From contig JANXRZ010000123.1 of assembly GCA_025352885.1 (NCBI GenBank), positions 1-37,974 on the forward strand: DNA of 37,974 nucleotides, in the 5' to 3' direction. Below, piece after piece: positions 7,848-16,649 of the stretch (position 1 is its first letter; the number at the start of each line of letters is the position of its first letter). This DNA is from Pseudomonadota bacterium (lineage in GTDB: Bacteria; Pseudomonadota; Gammaproteobacteria; Burkholderiales; SG8-39). Made by a program: the position numbers and the translations under genes. The notes under the pieces were generated by a model. It worked only from the letters and a program-made list of their open reading frames with translations, was not told the origin of the DNA and did not search any database.

Positions 7848-9032
7848 ATGAATCCAGATCCAGTCGTCATCGTTTCGGCCGCCCGCACGCCCATGGGGGC
7901 GTTCCAGGGCGAGCTCAAGGGGTTCGTCGCGCCGGAACTCGGTGCGGCCGCCATCCGGGCCGCCGTCGAGCGCGCCAAGATCGCGCCGCAGGATGTGCAG
8001 GAAGTCATCATGGGCTGCGTGCTGCCCGCCGGGCAGGGCCAGGCCCCGGCGCGCCAGGCAAGCCTCGGCGCGGGCCTTCCGCTTGGCGCCGGCTGCACCA
8101 CGATCAACAAGATGTGCGGTTCGGGCATGAAAGCGGCGATGCTAGCAAACGACCTATTGCTCGCCGGCACCAACGACATCATGGTTGCCGGCGGCATGGA
8201 GTCGATGACGAACGCGCCGTATCTCCTGCCCAAGGCGCGGGGCGGCTACCGCATGGGCCATGGGCAGGTCATGGATCACATGTTCCTCGACGGGCTGGAA
8301 GACGCCTACGACAAGGGCCGCCTGATGGGCACCTTTGCCGAGGAGTGCGCGAAGAAATTCCAGTTCTCGCGCGAAGCGCAGGATGCCTTTGCAGTGCGCT
8401 CGCTCGAGCGGGCCCAGATGGCGAACAAGGACGGTTCATTCGCGTGGGAAATCACCCCGATGGCGATCAAGGCCGGCAAGGAAGAGCGGTTCGTCGAGAC
8501 CGACGAGCAGCCGTTCAAGGCCAACTTTGCCAAGATCCCTACGCTGAAACCGGCATTTGCAAAGGACGGCACGGTCACCGCGGCGAATTCGAGCTCGATC
8601 TCGGATGGCGGCGCGGCGCTCGTCATGATGCGTCGCTCGACGGCCGAGAAACGCGGCCTCACGCCGCTGGCAGTCGTGATCGGGCATTCCACTCACGCGC
8701 AGGAGCCCGGCTGGTTCACCACCGCGCCCGTCGGCGCGATGAACAAGCTGTTCGAGAAAACCGGCTGGACAGCGGGCAAGGTTGACCTGTTCGAAATCAA
8801 CGAGGCATTTGCCGTGGTCACGATGGCCGCGATGCACGAGCACCACCTCCCGGCAGAGAAGGTAAACGTGCACGGTGGCGCGTGCGCGCTCGGGCATCCA
8901 ATCGGCGCCTCGGGTGCCCGCATCCTCGTCACGCTCATCGGCGCCCTGCGCAAGGTCGGCGGCAAGCGCGGCGTGGCTACGCTGTGCATCGGCGGCGGCG
9001 AAGCCACCGCGATGGCAATCGAGCTCATCTGA
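7848..9032 (+). CDS. Acetyl-CoA acetyltransferase (thiolase)
   Basis: This 394-residue thiolase has the complete catalytic set: Cys90 in 'NKMCGSGMKA', the 'NEAFAV' loop (~318), His350 in 'CALGHPIGASGAR' and Cys380 in 'TLCIGGGE'. Biosynthetic and degradative acetoacetyl-CoA thiolases share these residues. In this operon it most likely cleaves acetoacetyl-CoA formed by HMG-CoA lyase followed by CoA activation. No CoA transferase or acetoacetyl-CoA synthetase gene is seen in the window. It could also run in the condensing direction to feed PHA synthesis. The start ATG at 7848 follows the previous stop by 2 bp. The stop TGA overlaps the ATG of the next gene (ATGA), implying translational coupling. 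Confidence 0.93.
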   Translation: MNPDPVVIVSAARTPMGAFQGELKGFVAPELGAAAIRAAVERAKIAPQDVQEVIMGCVLPAGQGQAPARQASLGAGLPLGAGCTTINKMCGSGMKAAMLANDLLLAGTNDIMVAGGMESMTNAPYLLPKARGGYRMGHGQVMDHMFLDGLEDAYDKGRLMGTFAEECAKKFQFSREAQDAFAVRSLERAQMANKDGSFAWEITPMAIKAGKEERFVETDEQPFKANFAKIPTLKPAFAKDGTVTAANSSSISDGGAALVMMRRSTAEKRGLTPLAVVIGHSTHAQEPGWFTTAPVGAMNKLFEKTGWTAGKVDLFEINEAFAVVTMAAMHEHHLPAEKVNVHGGACALGHPIGASGARILVTLIGALRKVGGKRGVATLCIGGGEATAMAIELI

Positions 9033-9706
9033 TGCCGCGCATCCTCATCATTGGCGCATCGCGCGGGATCGGGTTGGAGCTGGCTCGGCAGTATCGAGCC
9101 GACCAGTGGGAAGTCGTCGGAACGGCTCGCGACGACGCCGGACTGGCGAAGCTGTCGGCCCTGGGCGCCAAGACGCTTAAGCTCGACGCCACACACGCCG
9201 ACGCACCCGCGACGCTCGAAAAAGGCCTCGTCAAGCTCGACCTCGACGCAGCCATCTTCTGCGCGGGCGTCTACGGACCACGCACCCAGAAGATCGAGCC
9301 GCCCGAGGAACGCGAATTCGACCAGGTCATGCGCACGAACGTGCTGGCTGCCATGCGCCTTTTGCCGGTCGCGGCACCGGCGGTCGCGCGCAGCAAAGGC
9401 AAGCTCGCCGTCATTTCCTCCCGCATGGCCTCGATCGGGACGCGCTCCGCCCCGACCGGATGGCTGTACCGCGCGAGCAAGGCGGCGCTGAATTCGGTCC
9501 TCAAAGACCTGTCACTCGTGCTGGGCCCGCAAGGCGTGACTTGCGTGACCTTCCACCCTGGCTGGGTCAAGACCGACATGGGTGGCGCCGGGGCGGACAT
9601 CGACGTGGCAACCAGCGCAGCCGGCATTCGCACCACGCTGGCCGGTGTGACGAGCTCGCAAAACGGCGCGTTCCTCAACTACGATGGCACGGTAATCCCT
9701 TGGTGA
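9032..9706 (+). CDS. Short-chain dehydrogenase/reductase
   Basis: This is a 224-residue classical SDR. Residues 5-13 are 'LIIGASRGIG' (a TGxxxGxG variant with Ala-Ser-Arg), followed by an 'NVLA' element near residue 107. The catalytic Tyr-x-x-x-Lys is in 'WLYRASKAAL' (~146-155), and a preceding Ser in 'ISSRMAS' completes the triad. The C-terminal 'PGWVKTDMGG' is typical of csgA/C-factor-like SDRs. The substrate is unknown. It overlaps the thiolase by the ATGA motif and appears to be the last gene of the first liu block, because a 79-bp AT-rich gap follows. It should not be called PhaB: the sequence resembles generic small SDRs rather than acetoacetyl-CoA reductase. Confidence 0.87.
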   Translation: MPRILIIGASRGIGLELARQYRADQWEVVGTARDDAGLAKLSALGAKTLKLDATHADAPATLEKGLVKLDLDAAIFCAGVYGPRTQKIEPPEEREFDQVMRTNVLAAMRLLPVAAPAVARSKGKLAVISSRMASIGTRSAPTGWLYRASKAALNSVLKDLSLVLGPQGVTCVTFHPGWVKTDMGGAGADIDVATSAAGIRTTLAGVTSSQNGAFLNYDGTVIPW

Positions 9707-9762
9707 CTTTCCAAATATGGCAATTACGTTGCGGTATCAGCCGCATGCCTGTTGATTCTAAC

Positions 9763-9785
9763 AATAATAAAGTTCAACTTTAACT
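9763..9785 (+). promoter_or_regulatory. Palindrome and AATAAT -10-like element upstream of ridA
   Basis: In a 79-bp AT-rich gap, AATAAT (9763-9768) resembles a -10 box. It is joined directly to a perfect inverted repeat, TAAAGTT-C-AACTTTA (9768-9782), which ends 3 bp before the ridA ATG at 9786. The site is unlike the LiuR operator. The position (around the expected transcription start) would suit a repressor. No good -35 and no Shine-Dalgarno sequence are visible. Which protein, if any, binds is unknown. Confidence 0.5.
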
Positions 9786-10169
9786 ATGACGAAGCGATTG
9801 ATCTCCTCCGGCTCCGCATTCGAGGCGGTTGCCGGTTACAGCCGCGCCGTGGTCGATGATGATTGGGTGCATGTCTCGGGCACGACAGGGTTCGATTACG
9901 GGACGATGACGATCTCGGACGATCTCGTCACGCAGGCGCGGCAGACGTTCAGCAATATCGCTGCGGCCCTCAAGCAAGCAGGCGCGTCGCTTGACGATGT
10001 GGTGCGCGTGACCTACTACCTGACCGAACGCGAAGCGTTCCAGGCGCTTGCGCCGGTCTTCGGCGAATATTTCGCAAAAGCCCGACCTGCTGCCACGGCG
10101 GTCGTGTGCGGCCTTGTCGATGCGCGAATGAAAATCGAAATCGAGGTCACGGCAAGGAAAGCCTCTTGA
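9786..10169 (+). CDS. RidA-family enamine/imine deaminase
   Basis: This 127-residue protein spans one YjgF/YER057c/UK114 domain. Members form homotrimers that hydrolyse reactive enamines and imines (for example 2-aminoacrylate) made by PLP enzymes. Visible features are an N-terminal 'SAFEAVAGYSRAVV', 'VSGTTGF' and 'NIAAALKQAGASLDDVVRVTYYL', then the C-terminal 'RPAATAVVCGL' with the conserved Arg that contacts the carboxylate of the substrate, and 'MKIEIEVTA'. The ATG has no recognisable ribosome site, and the leader is the palindrome described separately, so the mRNA may be nearly leaderless. Its stop TGA overlaps the TTG start of the next gene. Confidence 0.9.
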   Translation: MTKRLISSGSAFEAVAGYSRAVVDDDWVHVSGTTGFDYGTMTISDDLVTQARQTFSNIAAALKQAGASLDDVVRVTYYLTEREAFQALAPVFGEYFAKARPAATAVVCGLVDARMKIEIEVTARKAS

Positions 10170-10579
10170 AGCGGCCGGCCGCCACCCGGGCCGAGCTTCA
10201 GCGCCTCCTGGACGGCGCACGCTTCCTGAACCCCTGGCGGTTCAGGGTCATGAAGGCCGACGGCGACCAGTGCGTCGTTGCGTTGAAAAATCGCCCGGCG
10301 CTCGAGCGTCCCGGCGGAATCGTCAATGGACCCGCGCTCGTTGCCGCCGCCGATGTCGCCATGTGGATCGCGATCAAGTCGCGGTTGGGCATGGCGCATG
10401 ACGCGCTGACCTCGGAGCTTAATACGGTGTTCCTGGCGCCTGCGAAAGCGAAGACGGTCTACTGCACGGCGCGGATCGTGAAGGCCGGCGCGCGGCGCTT
10501 TTTCGGCACGGCTGAATGCCACGACAAGGCAGGCAAGCTCTTCGCGCATCACACCGTCACCTATGTGCGGGTGACCTGA
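10166..10579 (+). CDS. PaaI-like hotdog-fold thioesterase
   Basis: This is a 137-residue hotdog-fold protein. The central helix sequence 'GGIVNGPALVAAADVAMW' corresponds to the HGG...D segment of PaaI/YbgC-type acyl-CoA thioesterases, although the usual HGG is here replaced by PGG. A C-terminal strand ends in 'HHTVTYVRV'. The TTG at 10166 is chosen as the start: it overlaps the ridA stop (TTGA) and has an AAGGA site 7-12 bp upstream. No ATG or GTG in frame fits as well. The stop is one base before the next gene's ATG. By family it would hydrolyse an acyl-CoA, perhaps to relieve trapped CoA esters of the neighbouring dehydrogenases; the substrate is not known. Confidence 0.78.
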   Translation: MKRPAATRAELQRLLDGARFLNPWRFRVMKADGDQCVVALKNRPALERPGGIVNGPALVAAADVAMWIAIKSRLGMAHDALTSELNTVFLAPAKAKTVYCTARIVKAGARRFFGTAECHDKAGKLFAHHTVTYVRVT

Positions 10580-10580
10580 C

Positions 10581-11711
10581 ATGCTGCTCGCCTCCCAGCA
10601 CGAAATGCTGCGCGACTCCGTGCGGGCGTTTGCCCTCAAGGAACTTGCGCCGCATGCGGCCCGCTGGGACAAGGAAAGCCATTTTCCACGCGAACAGCTT
10701 CAGGGGCTCGGCGCGATGGGCCTGTTTGCGGTAGCCATCCCCGAGGAGTGGGAAGGCGCGGGCATGGACTCGACCGCACTGGCGCTTGCGATCGAGGAAA
10801 TCTCGGCAGGCGACGGCGCGGCCGGCACGATCATCTCGGTGATCAACCTGGTCGCCGGCATCGTCCATGGCTTCGGCAACGCCGCGCAAAAGGAAGCGTT
10901 CCTGCGTCCCGTCGCCCGAGGCGAAATGATGGGGGCCTTCTGCCTCACCGAACCGCACACGGGGTCGGACGCCTCGGCCATCACCACGCGGGCCGAGAAG
11001 GATGGCGACGACTACGTGCTGAACGGCGTCAAGCAGTTCATCACCTCCGGCAAGACCGCGGACATTGCGGTCGTCTTCGCAGTAACCGACAAAGGCGCCG
11101 GCAAAAAGGGCATAGGCGCCTTCGTCGTGCCGACCTCGACGCCGGGCTACATTGTCGCGCGGCTCGAAGAAAAGGCCGGGCAGCATGCATCGGACACCGC
11201 GCAGATCGTCTTCGAGAACTGCCGCGTGCCCGCAGCCAACCTCTTGGGCAACGAGGGCCAGGGCTACCGGATTGCGCTTGCGAATCTCGAGTCCGGGCGC
11301 ATCAACATCGCCGCGCAGGCCGTCGGCATGGCCCGCGCCGCGCTCGAGGCGGCCATCGCCTACGCCAAGGTGCGTAAGACCTTCGGCCAGGCGCTGATCG
11401 AGCACCAGGCGGTGAATTTCCGCCTGGCCGACGCAGCCACCCACATCGAGGCCGCGCGCCAGCTGTACCTGCACGCCGCAGCCTTGCGCGACGCCGGCCG
11501 GCCGTGCCTCAAGGAAGCGTCGATGGCCAAGCTCTTCGCCTCCGAGATGGCCGAGCGTGTGTGCTCGGACGCGATCCAGGTCCACGGGGGCTACGGCTAC
11601 GTGGCAGACTTTCCGGTGGAGCGCATCTGGCGAGACGTGCGCGTCTGCAAAATCTACGAAGGCGCAAGCGACATCCAGCGCATGGTGATTGGCCGGGCGC
11701 TTGCAGGCTGA
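10581..11711 (+). CDS. Acyl-CoA dehydrogenase (short/medium-chain type)
   Basis: This 376-residue FAD enzyme has 'CLTEPHTGSDAS' (~118-129), 'GVKQFITSGKTAD' and the C-terminal segment 'QVHGGYGYVADFPVERIWRD'. The catalytic base is Glu360 in 'IYEGASDIQR', the MCAD/SCAD position, which distinguishes it from LiuA in the same operon. Short- or branched-chain substrates (butyryl-, isobutyryl- or 2-methylbutyryl-CoA) are all possible. The valine or isoleucine branch is an attractive guess because the operon otherwise handles leucine. It begins one base after the hotdog gene. The rhodanese gene follows after 18 bp with an AAGGAG site. Confidence 0.92.
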   Translation: MLLASQHEMLRDSVRAFALKELAPHAARWDKESHFPREQLQGLGAMGLFAVAIPEEWEGAGMDSTALALAIEEISAGDGAAGTIISVINLVAGIVHGFGNAAQKEAFLRPVARGEMMGAFCLTEPHTGSDASAITTRAEKDGDDYVLNGVKQFITSGKTADIAVVFAVTDKGAGKKGIGAFVVPTSTPGYIVARLEEKAGQHASDTAQIVFENCRVPAANLLGNEGQGYRIALANLESGRINIAAQAVGMARAALEAAIAYAKVRKTFGQALIEHQAVNFRLADAATHIEAARQLYLHAAALRDAGRPCLKEASMAKLFASEMAERVCSDAIQVHGGYGYVADFPVERIWRDVRVCKIYEGASDIQRMVIGRALAG

Positions 11712-11729
11712 AGACGCAAAGGAGCGGGA

Positions 11730-12143
11730 ATGGCGTTGAAGAAAGGCATCAAGGATCTCATTGCCGAGGCGGAGAAGAAGTCCAAGGGCATCTCGGCCGA
11801 AGCCGCGAAAGCCAAGCTCGGCGACCCCGATACCGTCTTCGTGGACCTGCGCGATGTGCGGGAACTCGAGCGCGACGGCATGATCCCGGGCGCCTTTCAC
11901 GCGCCGCGCGGCATGCTCGAGTTCTGGGTCGACCCGGACAGCCCGTACTACAAGCCCGTGTTCGCAGAGGGCAAGACGCTGATCCTGTATTGCGCCGCCG
12001 ACTGGCGCGGCGTGCTGGCCGCGGCCACGCTTGAAGAAATGGGCGTCCAGAACGTGCTGCATCTCGAAGGCGGGTTCGGCCAGTGGAAGAAGGAGGGCGG
12101 CCCCAAGGCGGACAAGCCTTCCTCCAAAGACAAAGCGGCCTGA
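11730..12143 (+). CDS. Rhodanese-like domain protein
   Basis: This is a single-domain, 137-residue cytosolic rhodanese homologue. It starts with an amphipathic Lys-rich helix, then '[26 protein letters not shown]', a CH2A-like segment. The candidate sulfur-carrying cysteine is in 'LYCAADWRG', followed by '[23 protein letters not shown]'. The loop is C-A-A-D-W-R rather than the C-R-x-G-x-R of classical thiosulfate sulfurtransferases, so the sulfur acceptor may differ. The protein ends in a Lys/Ser-rich tail. Its stop overlaps the liuB start (TGATG), which implies coupling to the carboxylase subunit. No functional link with leucine breakdown is known to me. Confidence 0.85.
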   Translation: MALKKGIKDLIAEAEKKSKGISAEAAKAKLGDPDTVFVDLRDVRELERDGMIPGAFHAPRGMLEFWVDPDSPYYKPVFAEGKTLILYCAADWRGVLAAATLEEMGVQNVLHLEGGFGQWKKEGGPKADKPSSKDKAA

Positions 12144-13750
12144 TGCCGGTTTTCAAGTCACAGCTCGACCCGCGCTCGCCGGATTTCAAGGCGAATGCGG
12201 ACCACATGCGCGCACTCGTGGCCGACCTGCGCGAGAAAGTCGCCAAGATCACGATCGGCGGCGATGAAGCCTCGCGCCAGAAGCACGTCTCGCGCGGCAA
12301 GCTGCTGCCGCGCGAACGGGTCCGCACGCTGCTCGATCCGGGCTCGCCGTTCCTCGAGATCGGCCAGCTGGCCGCTTACGGCATGTACGGCGGCGAAGTC
12401 CCTTCGGCCTCGATCATCACGGGCATCGGGCGCATTGCAGGGCGCGAGTGCGTGATCGTCGCCAATGACGCAACCGTCAAGGGCGGCACCTACTTCCCGA
12501 TGACCGTTAAGAAACATTTGCGGGCGCAGGAAATCGCCGTGCAGAACAAGCTGCCCTGCATCTACCTCGTCGATTCGGGCGGGGCCAACCTGCCGAACCA
12601 GGACGACGTGTTCCCGGACCGCGAGCACTTCGGCCGGATTTTCTACAACCAGGCCAACATGTCTTCGGCGGGAATTCCGCAGATCGCCGTGGTGATGGGC
12701 TCGTGCACGGCCGGTGGCGCCTATGTGCCCGCGATGTCGGACGAGTCGATCATCGTGAAGAACCAGGGCACGATTTTCCTCGGCGGCCCGCCGATCGTTA
12801 AAGCGGCCACGGGCGAAATCGTCTCGGCCGAGGATCTCGGCGGCGGCGACATGCACGCGAAGGTCTCGGGCGTAGTCGACCATCTTGCGCTGAACGACGC
12901 GCACGCCCTGTCGATCGCCCGCGATATCGTCGGCAACCTGAACCGGAAGAAGACCATCACGCTGGACGTACGCGAGCCGGTCGAGCCGCTGTATGCCCCG
13001 GAGGAAATCTACGGCGTCATTCCCAACGAAACGCGCAAGCCTTACGACGTTCGCGAAGTCATCGCGCGCATCGTCGACGGATCTGAACTCGACGAGTTCA
13101 AGCGCAATTACGCCACCACGCTGGTCACGGGCTTTGCGCGCATCCACGGTTACCCGGTGGCGATCCTTGCAAACAACGGCGTGCTGTTCTCGGAAAGCTC
13201 GCTCAAGGCCACGCACTTCATCGAGCTCGCCTGCCAGCGCAACACCCCCTTGGTCTTCCTGCAGAACATCACGGGGTACATGGTCGGCAGGAAATACGAG
13301 GCCGGCGGCATTGCGCGGGACGGCGCGAAGATGGTGACGGCCGTCGCCACGGCACGGGTGCCGAAGTTCACGGTCATCATCGGCGGCTCGTTCGGCGCCG
13401 GCAACTACGGCATGTGCGGCCGCGCGTACTCACCGCGTTTCCTGTGGATGTGGCCGAACGCGCGCATCTCCGTGTTGGGCGGCCCGCAGGCCGCGTCGGT
13501 GCTGGCCACCGTGAAGCGTGATGGCATTGAAGCCAAGGGCGGCAAGTGGAGCGCGGAGGAGGAAGCTGCGTTCAAGCAGCCGATCCTCGACCAGTACGAA
13601 CGCCAGGGCCATCCGTATTACGCCAGTGCGCGACTTTGGGACGATGGCGTCATCGATCCGGCGGACACGCGACGGGTGCTTGGGCTCGCGATCTCAGCGT
13701 CGTTGAATGCCCCAATCGAAGAAACGAAGTTCGGCGTATTCAGAATGTAA
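12143..13750 (+). CDS. liuB: Methylcrotonyl-CoA carboxylase, carboxyltransferase (beta) subunit
   Basis: LiuB transfers the carboxyl group from carboxybiotin to 3-methylcrotonyl-CoA, giving 3-methylglutaconyl-CoA. The 535-residue length matches MCC beta. It has the two crotonase-like halves of the family: an N-half with '[15 protein letters not shown]' and '[16 protein letters not shown]' (oxyanion and CoA site), and a C-half with '[11 protein letters not shown]', '[20 protein letters not shown]' and '[13 protein letters not shown]'. The Gln-Asn-Ile-Thr-Gly-Tyr-Met-Val-Gly string is typical of MCC rather than propionyl-CoA carboxylase. The ATG at 12143 overlaps the previous stop. The partner alpha subunit is liuD, two genes downstream. 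Confidence 0.96.
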   Translation: MPVFKSQLDPRSPDFKANADHMRALVADLREKVAKITIGGDEASRQKHVSRGKLLPRERVRTLLDPGSPFLEIGQLAAYGMYGGEVPSASIITGIGRIAGRECVIVANDATVKGGTYFPMTVKKHLRAQEIAVQNKLPCIYLVDSGGANLPNQDDVFPDREHFGRIFYNQANMSSAGIPQIAVVMGSCTAGGAYVPAMSDESIIVKNQGTIFLGGPPIVKAATGEIVSAEDLGGGDMHAKVSGVVDHLALNDAHALSIARDIVGNLNRKKTITLDVREPVEPLYAPEEIYGVIPNETRKPYDVREVIARIVDGSELDEFKRNYATTLVTGFARIHGYPVAILANNGVLFSESSLKATHFIELACQRNTPLVFLQNITGYMVGRKYEAGGIARDGAKMVTAVATARVPKFTVIIGGSFGAGNYGMCGRAYSPRFLWMWPNARISVLGGPQAASVLATVKRDGIEAKGGKWSAEEEAAFKQPILDQYERQGHPYYASARLWDDGVIDPADTRRVLGLAISASLNAPIEETKFGVFRM

Positions 13751-13769
13751 GGCTTAAGAAAAGAAAAAA

Positions 13770-14609
13770 ATGGCAAACAACCTCGAACTCACGATCCGCA
13801 ACAACTGCGCGATCCTCGTCCTGAACCGGCCCGAGATCCGCAACGCATTTGATGACGCGCTCATCGCGAACCTGGCCAAGACCCTCAGGAAGCTGGATGC
13901 CGACGATTCGGTGCGTGCAGTCGTGCTGATGGGGGCGGGAACCGCCTTCTGCGCGGGCGCCGACCTGAATTGGATGAAACGCATGGCGGGCTACACGCTC
14001 AAGCAGAACTACGCGGACGCCAAGTCCTTGGCGGACATGCTGAAGACGCTCGACCGCCTATCCAAGCCCACCATCGCACGCGTACATGGGCCGGCCTTTG
14101 CGGGCGGCGTCGGGCTCGTGGCGGCCTGCGACATTGCCGTTGGGACGGTGGATGCGGAATTCGCGCTGACCGAAGCCAAGCTGGGCTTGTCGCCGGCCAC
14201 GATCAGCCCCTACGTCGTGCGCGCGATGGGCGAGCGCATGGCGCACCGCTATTTTCTGACGGCCGAAAAATTCAGCGCCGCGGAGGCGTACCGCATCGGC
14301 CTGCTCTCGGAGCTGTGCCTGCCGGGCGAGCTCGACGACAAGATCAATCAGCTGCTGGGGCACATCGTCTCGGGCGGGAAGTCTGCACTGGCCGAGATCA
14401 AAAGCCTCATCCGTGCGGTATCGCGGGCCCCGATCGACGACCCCATGATCGATGACACGGCACAGCGCATCGCGCACATCCGCGTCTCTAAGGAAGGCCG
14501 CGAAGGGATTGCCTCATTCCTCGGCAAGCGCAAGCCGGCATGGATGGTTGCGGCCGATGCCGAAGCGAGACCCAAAAACCCGGCGGCCAAGGCCAAGAAG
14601 AAGAAATAG
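13770..14609 (+). CDS. liuC: 3-Methylglutaconyl-CoA hydratase (crotonase family)
   Basis: LiuC hydrates 3-methylglutaconyl-CoA to HMG-CoA. The 279-residue crotonase has 'AGTAFCAGADLNWM' and 'GPAFAGGVGLVAACDIA' (oxyanion loop). Gly115 is in place of the first catalytic Glu of enoyl-CoA hydratase, while Glu135 in 'LTEAKLGLSPATISPYV' matches the second. The ATISPYV string together with the missing first Glu is what I recall from bacterial LiuC proteins, so the variation is expected here. The C-terminus is a Lys/Ala-rich tail ending in four lysines. The leader is A-rich with no strong ribosome site (19 bp after liuB). The next gene begins immediately after the stop. Confidence 0.92.
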   Translation: MANNLELTIRNNCAILVLNRPEIRNAFDDALIANLAKTLRKLDADDSVRAVVLMGAGTAFCAGADLNWMKRMAGYTLKQNYADAKSLADMLKTLDRLSKPTIARVHGPAFAGGVGLVAACDIAVGTVDAEFALTEAKLGLSPATISPYVVRAMGERMAHRYFLTAEKFSAAEAYRIGLLSELCLPGELDDKINQLLGHIVSGGKSALAEIKSLIRAVSRAPIDDPMIDDTAQRIAHIRVSKEGREGIASFLGKRKPAWMVAADAEARPKNPAAKAKKKK

Positions 14610-16631
14610 GTGTTCTCCAAAATCCTCATCGCCAACCGCGGCGAGATCGCCTGCCGCATTGCCAAGACGGCAAAGCGCCTGGGCATCTCCGTCGTTGCGG
14701 TCTATTCCGAAGCCGACGCAGGTTCGCGCCATGTGAGCATGGCCGACGAGGCGTATTGCATCGGCCCGCCTCCGGCTAAAGACAGCTATCTGCGGGGCGA
14801 CGCCATCATCGAGGTCGCGAAAAAATCCGGCGCCCAGGCGATTCATCCGGGATACGGCTTCTTATCGGAGAACGACGCCTTCGCCGAGGCCTGCGCGAAG
14901 GCGGGGCTCGTCTTCATCGGCCCGCCCCCTTCGGCGATCCGCGCAATGGGCCTGAAGAGCGCGGCCAAGGCGCTCATGGAGAAAGCGGGTGTGCCGCTGG
15001 TGCCGGGCTATCACGGCGACAAGCAGGATCCGGCGTTTCTTCGCACGGAGGCCGACAAGATCGGCTATCCGGTGCTCATCAAGGCTTCGGCCGGCGGCGG
15101 CGGCAAAGGCATGCGCGTCGTCGAAAAGGGTGGCGACTTCGTAGAGGCGCTGGCTTCCTGCCAACGTGAAGCGAAGGCTTCTTTTGGCGACGACCAGGTC
15201 CTGATCGAAAAGTACCTCACGCGCCCCCGGCATATCGAAATCCAGGTCTTCGCTGATACGCGCGGCCAGTGCGTCTATCTCTTCGAGCGCGATTGCTCGG
15301 TCCAGCGCCGCCACCAGAAAGTGCTGGAAGAAGCGCCGGCGCCGGGCATGCAACCTGATCGGCGCAAGGCGATGGGCGCTGCGGCCGTCGCCGCCGCGCA
15401 GGCCGTCGGGTATGTCGGCGCAGGGACGGTGGAATTCATCGCGAACCAGGACGGCAGCTTCTACTTCATGGAGATGAACACGCGTCTCCAGGTCGAGCAC
15501 CCGGTCACCGAGATGATCACGGGACTGGACCTGGTGCACTGGCAGTTGCAAGTTGCGGCGGGCCTTCCGCTGCCGCTTACGCAGGACCAAGTAAAGATCA
15601 ACGGGCACTCGATCGAAGCCCGCGTCTACGCCGAGAACCCTGCAAAGAACTTCCTGCCCTCGACCGGCCTCCTGAAGCACGTGCGTACGCCGGAAGCAGT
15701 CGAGTTCGAAGGTGCCATGGTTCAGCCGCCCGCTTCCGTGCGAGTCGACTCGGGCGTACGTCCCGGCGATACGATCAGCCCGTACTACGACCCGATGATC
15801 GCGAAGCTGATCGTCTGGGGAGAGGACCGCGGGGTCGCCCTCGCCCGCCTGGCGCGCGCGCTCGGCGAATTCGAAGTCGTGGGCGTGTCGACTAACATCG
15901 CTTTCCTTGGCCGCGTTGTAAAGAGCCGCGCGTTTTCCTCAGGCGATCTCGACACCGGGCTCATCGAGCGTAACCGAGACGAATTGTTCGCGCCCGCCAG
16001 CGGCCCGCGCGACGACGTCCTCGCGCTGGCGGCGTTTGCCGAATTCACGCTGTCGGGCTGGACCGCCACGCAGCGCGGCAAGACGACGGACGAACCGAAT
16101 TCGCCATGGCATCTCGTCGATGGTTGGCGGCTGAACGAACAACCCCATCACACGATCGTCTTCGTCGAAGACGACCAGTCGACGGCGGTCACGTTGGTGC
16201 GAGCGGCGTCCGGCATGCGGATGCGCACCGGCTCGGCCGACTATGCCCTGTCCGGAAAGATGAGCCCTGACGGCGCACTCCGGATCGAGCTGGACGGTCG
16301 CAGTGTCGGTGGCCGGGCCGTGCGAGTGGGCAGCGAATGGAGCATCTTCCTGGGCGGGGAGCAGCACCGCCTCGCGCTCAAGGACGATCTCCACGAACTC
16401 GAGTCCGATGCGCATGGCGGCACGCTGGCTGCCCCCATGCCGGGCAAGATCATTGCGGTGCTGGTCGCCAAAGGCGCCCGGGTCGAGAAAGGCACGCCGC
16501 TCGTGATCCTCGAGGCGATGAAGATGGAGCACACCATCACTGCGCCCCGGGCGGGCACCGTTGCGTCGATCCGCTTCGCCCCCGGCGAGCAGGTGGACGA
16601 AGGCGTCGACCTCCTGACTCTCGAGGACTGA
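14610..16631 (+). CDS. liuD: Methylcrotonyl-CoA carboxylase, biotin-containing (alpha) subunit
   Basis: LiuD carries biotin carboxylase and the biotin carrier. The 673-residue protein starts with the biotin carboxylase domain ('KILIANRGEIACRIAKTAK', residues ~4-22). It continues with the ATP-grasp glycine loop 'KASAGGGGKGMR', the catalytic segment 'FMEMNTRLQVEHPVTE' and the C-terminal BC region. The final ~75 residues are a biotinyl domain with Lys638 in 'EAMKMEHT'. The GTG at 14610 directly follows the liuC stop codon and begins at the conserved N-terminus, so GTG is taken as the true start. It is the last gene of the liu run before asnS on the opposite strand (18 bp convergent gap). Confidence 0.96.
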   Translation: MFSKILIANRGEIACRIAKTAKRLGISVVAVYSEADAGSRHVSMADEAYCIGPPPAKDSYLRGDAIIEVAKKSGAQAIHPGYGFLSENDAFAEACAKAGLVFIGPPPSAIRAMGLKSAAKALMEKAGVPLVPGYHGDKQDPAFLRTEADKIGYPVLIKASAGGGGKGMRVVEKGGDFVEALASCQREAKASFGDDQVLIEKYLTRPRHIEIQVFADTRGQCVYLFERDCSVQRRHQKVLEEAPAPGMQPDRRKAMGAAAVAAAQAVGYVGAGTVEFIANQDGSFYFMEMNTRLQVEHPVTEMITGLDLVHWQLQVAAGLPLPLTQDQVKINGHSIEARVYAENPAKNFLPSTGLLKHVRTPEAVEFEGAMVQPPASVRVDSGVRPGDTISPYYDPMIAKLIVWGEDRGVALARLARALGEFEVVGVSTNIAFLGRVVKSRAFSSGDLDTGLIERNRDELFAPASGPRDDVLALAAFAEFTLSGWTATQRGKTTDEPNSPWHLVDGWRLNEQPHHTIVFVEDDQSTAVTLVRAASGMRMRTGSADYALSGKMSPDGALRIELDGRSVGGRAVRVGSEWSIFLGGEQHRLALKDDLHELESDAHGGTLAAPMPGKIIAVLVAKGARVEKGTPLVILEAMKMEHTITAPRAGTVASIRFAPGEQVDEGVDLLTLED

Positions 16632-16649
16632 CCGGTCCGCAGGCCGGGT

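Noticed and set aside
9032-9706. PhaB (acetoacetyl-CoA reductase) to go with phaC and the thiolase
   Set aside because: The SDR resembles small C-factor-like SDRs; the position after the thiolase alone is not enough to name it phaB.
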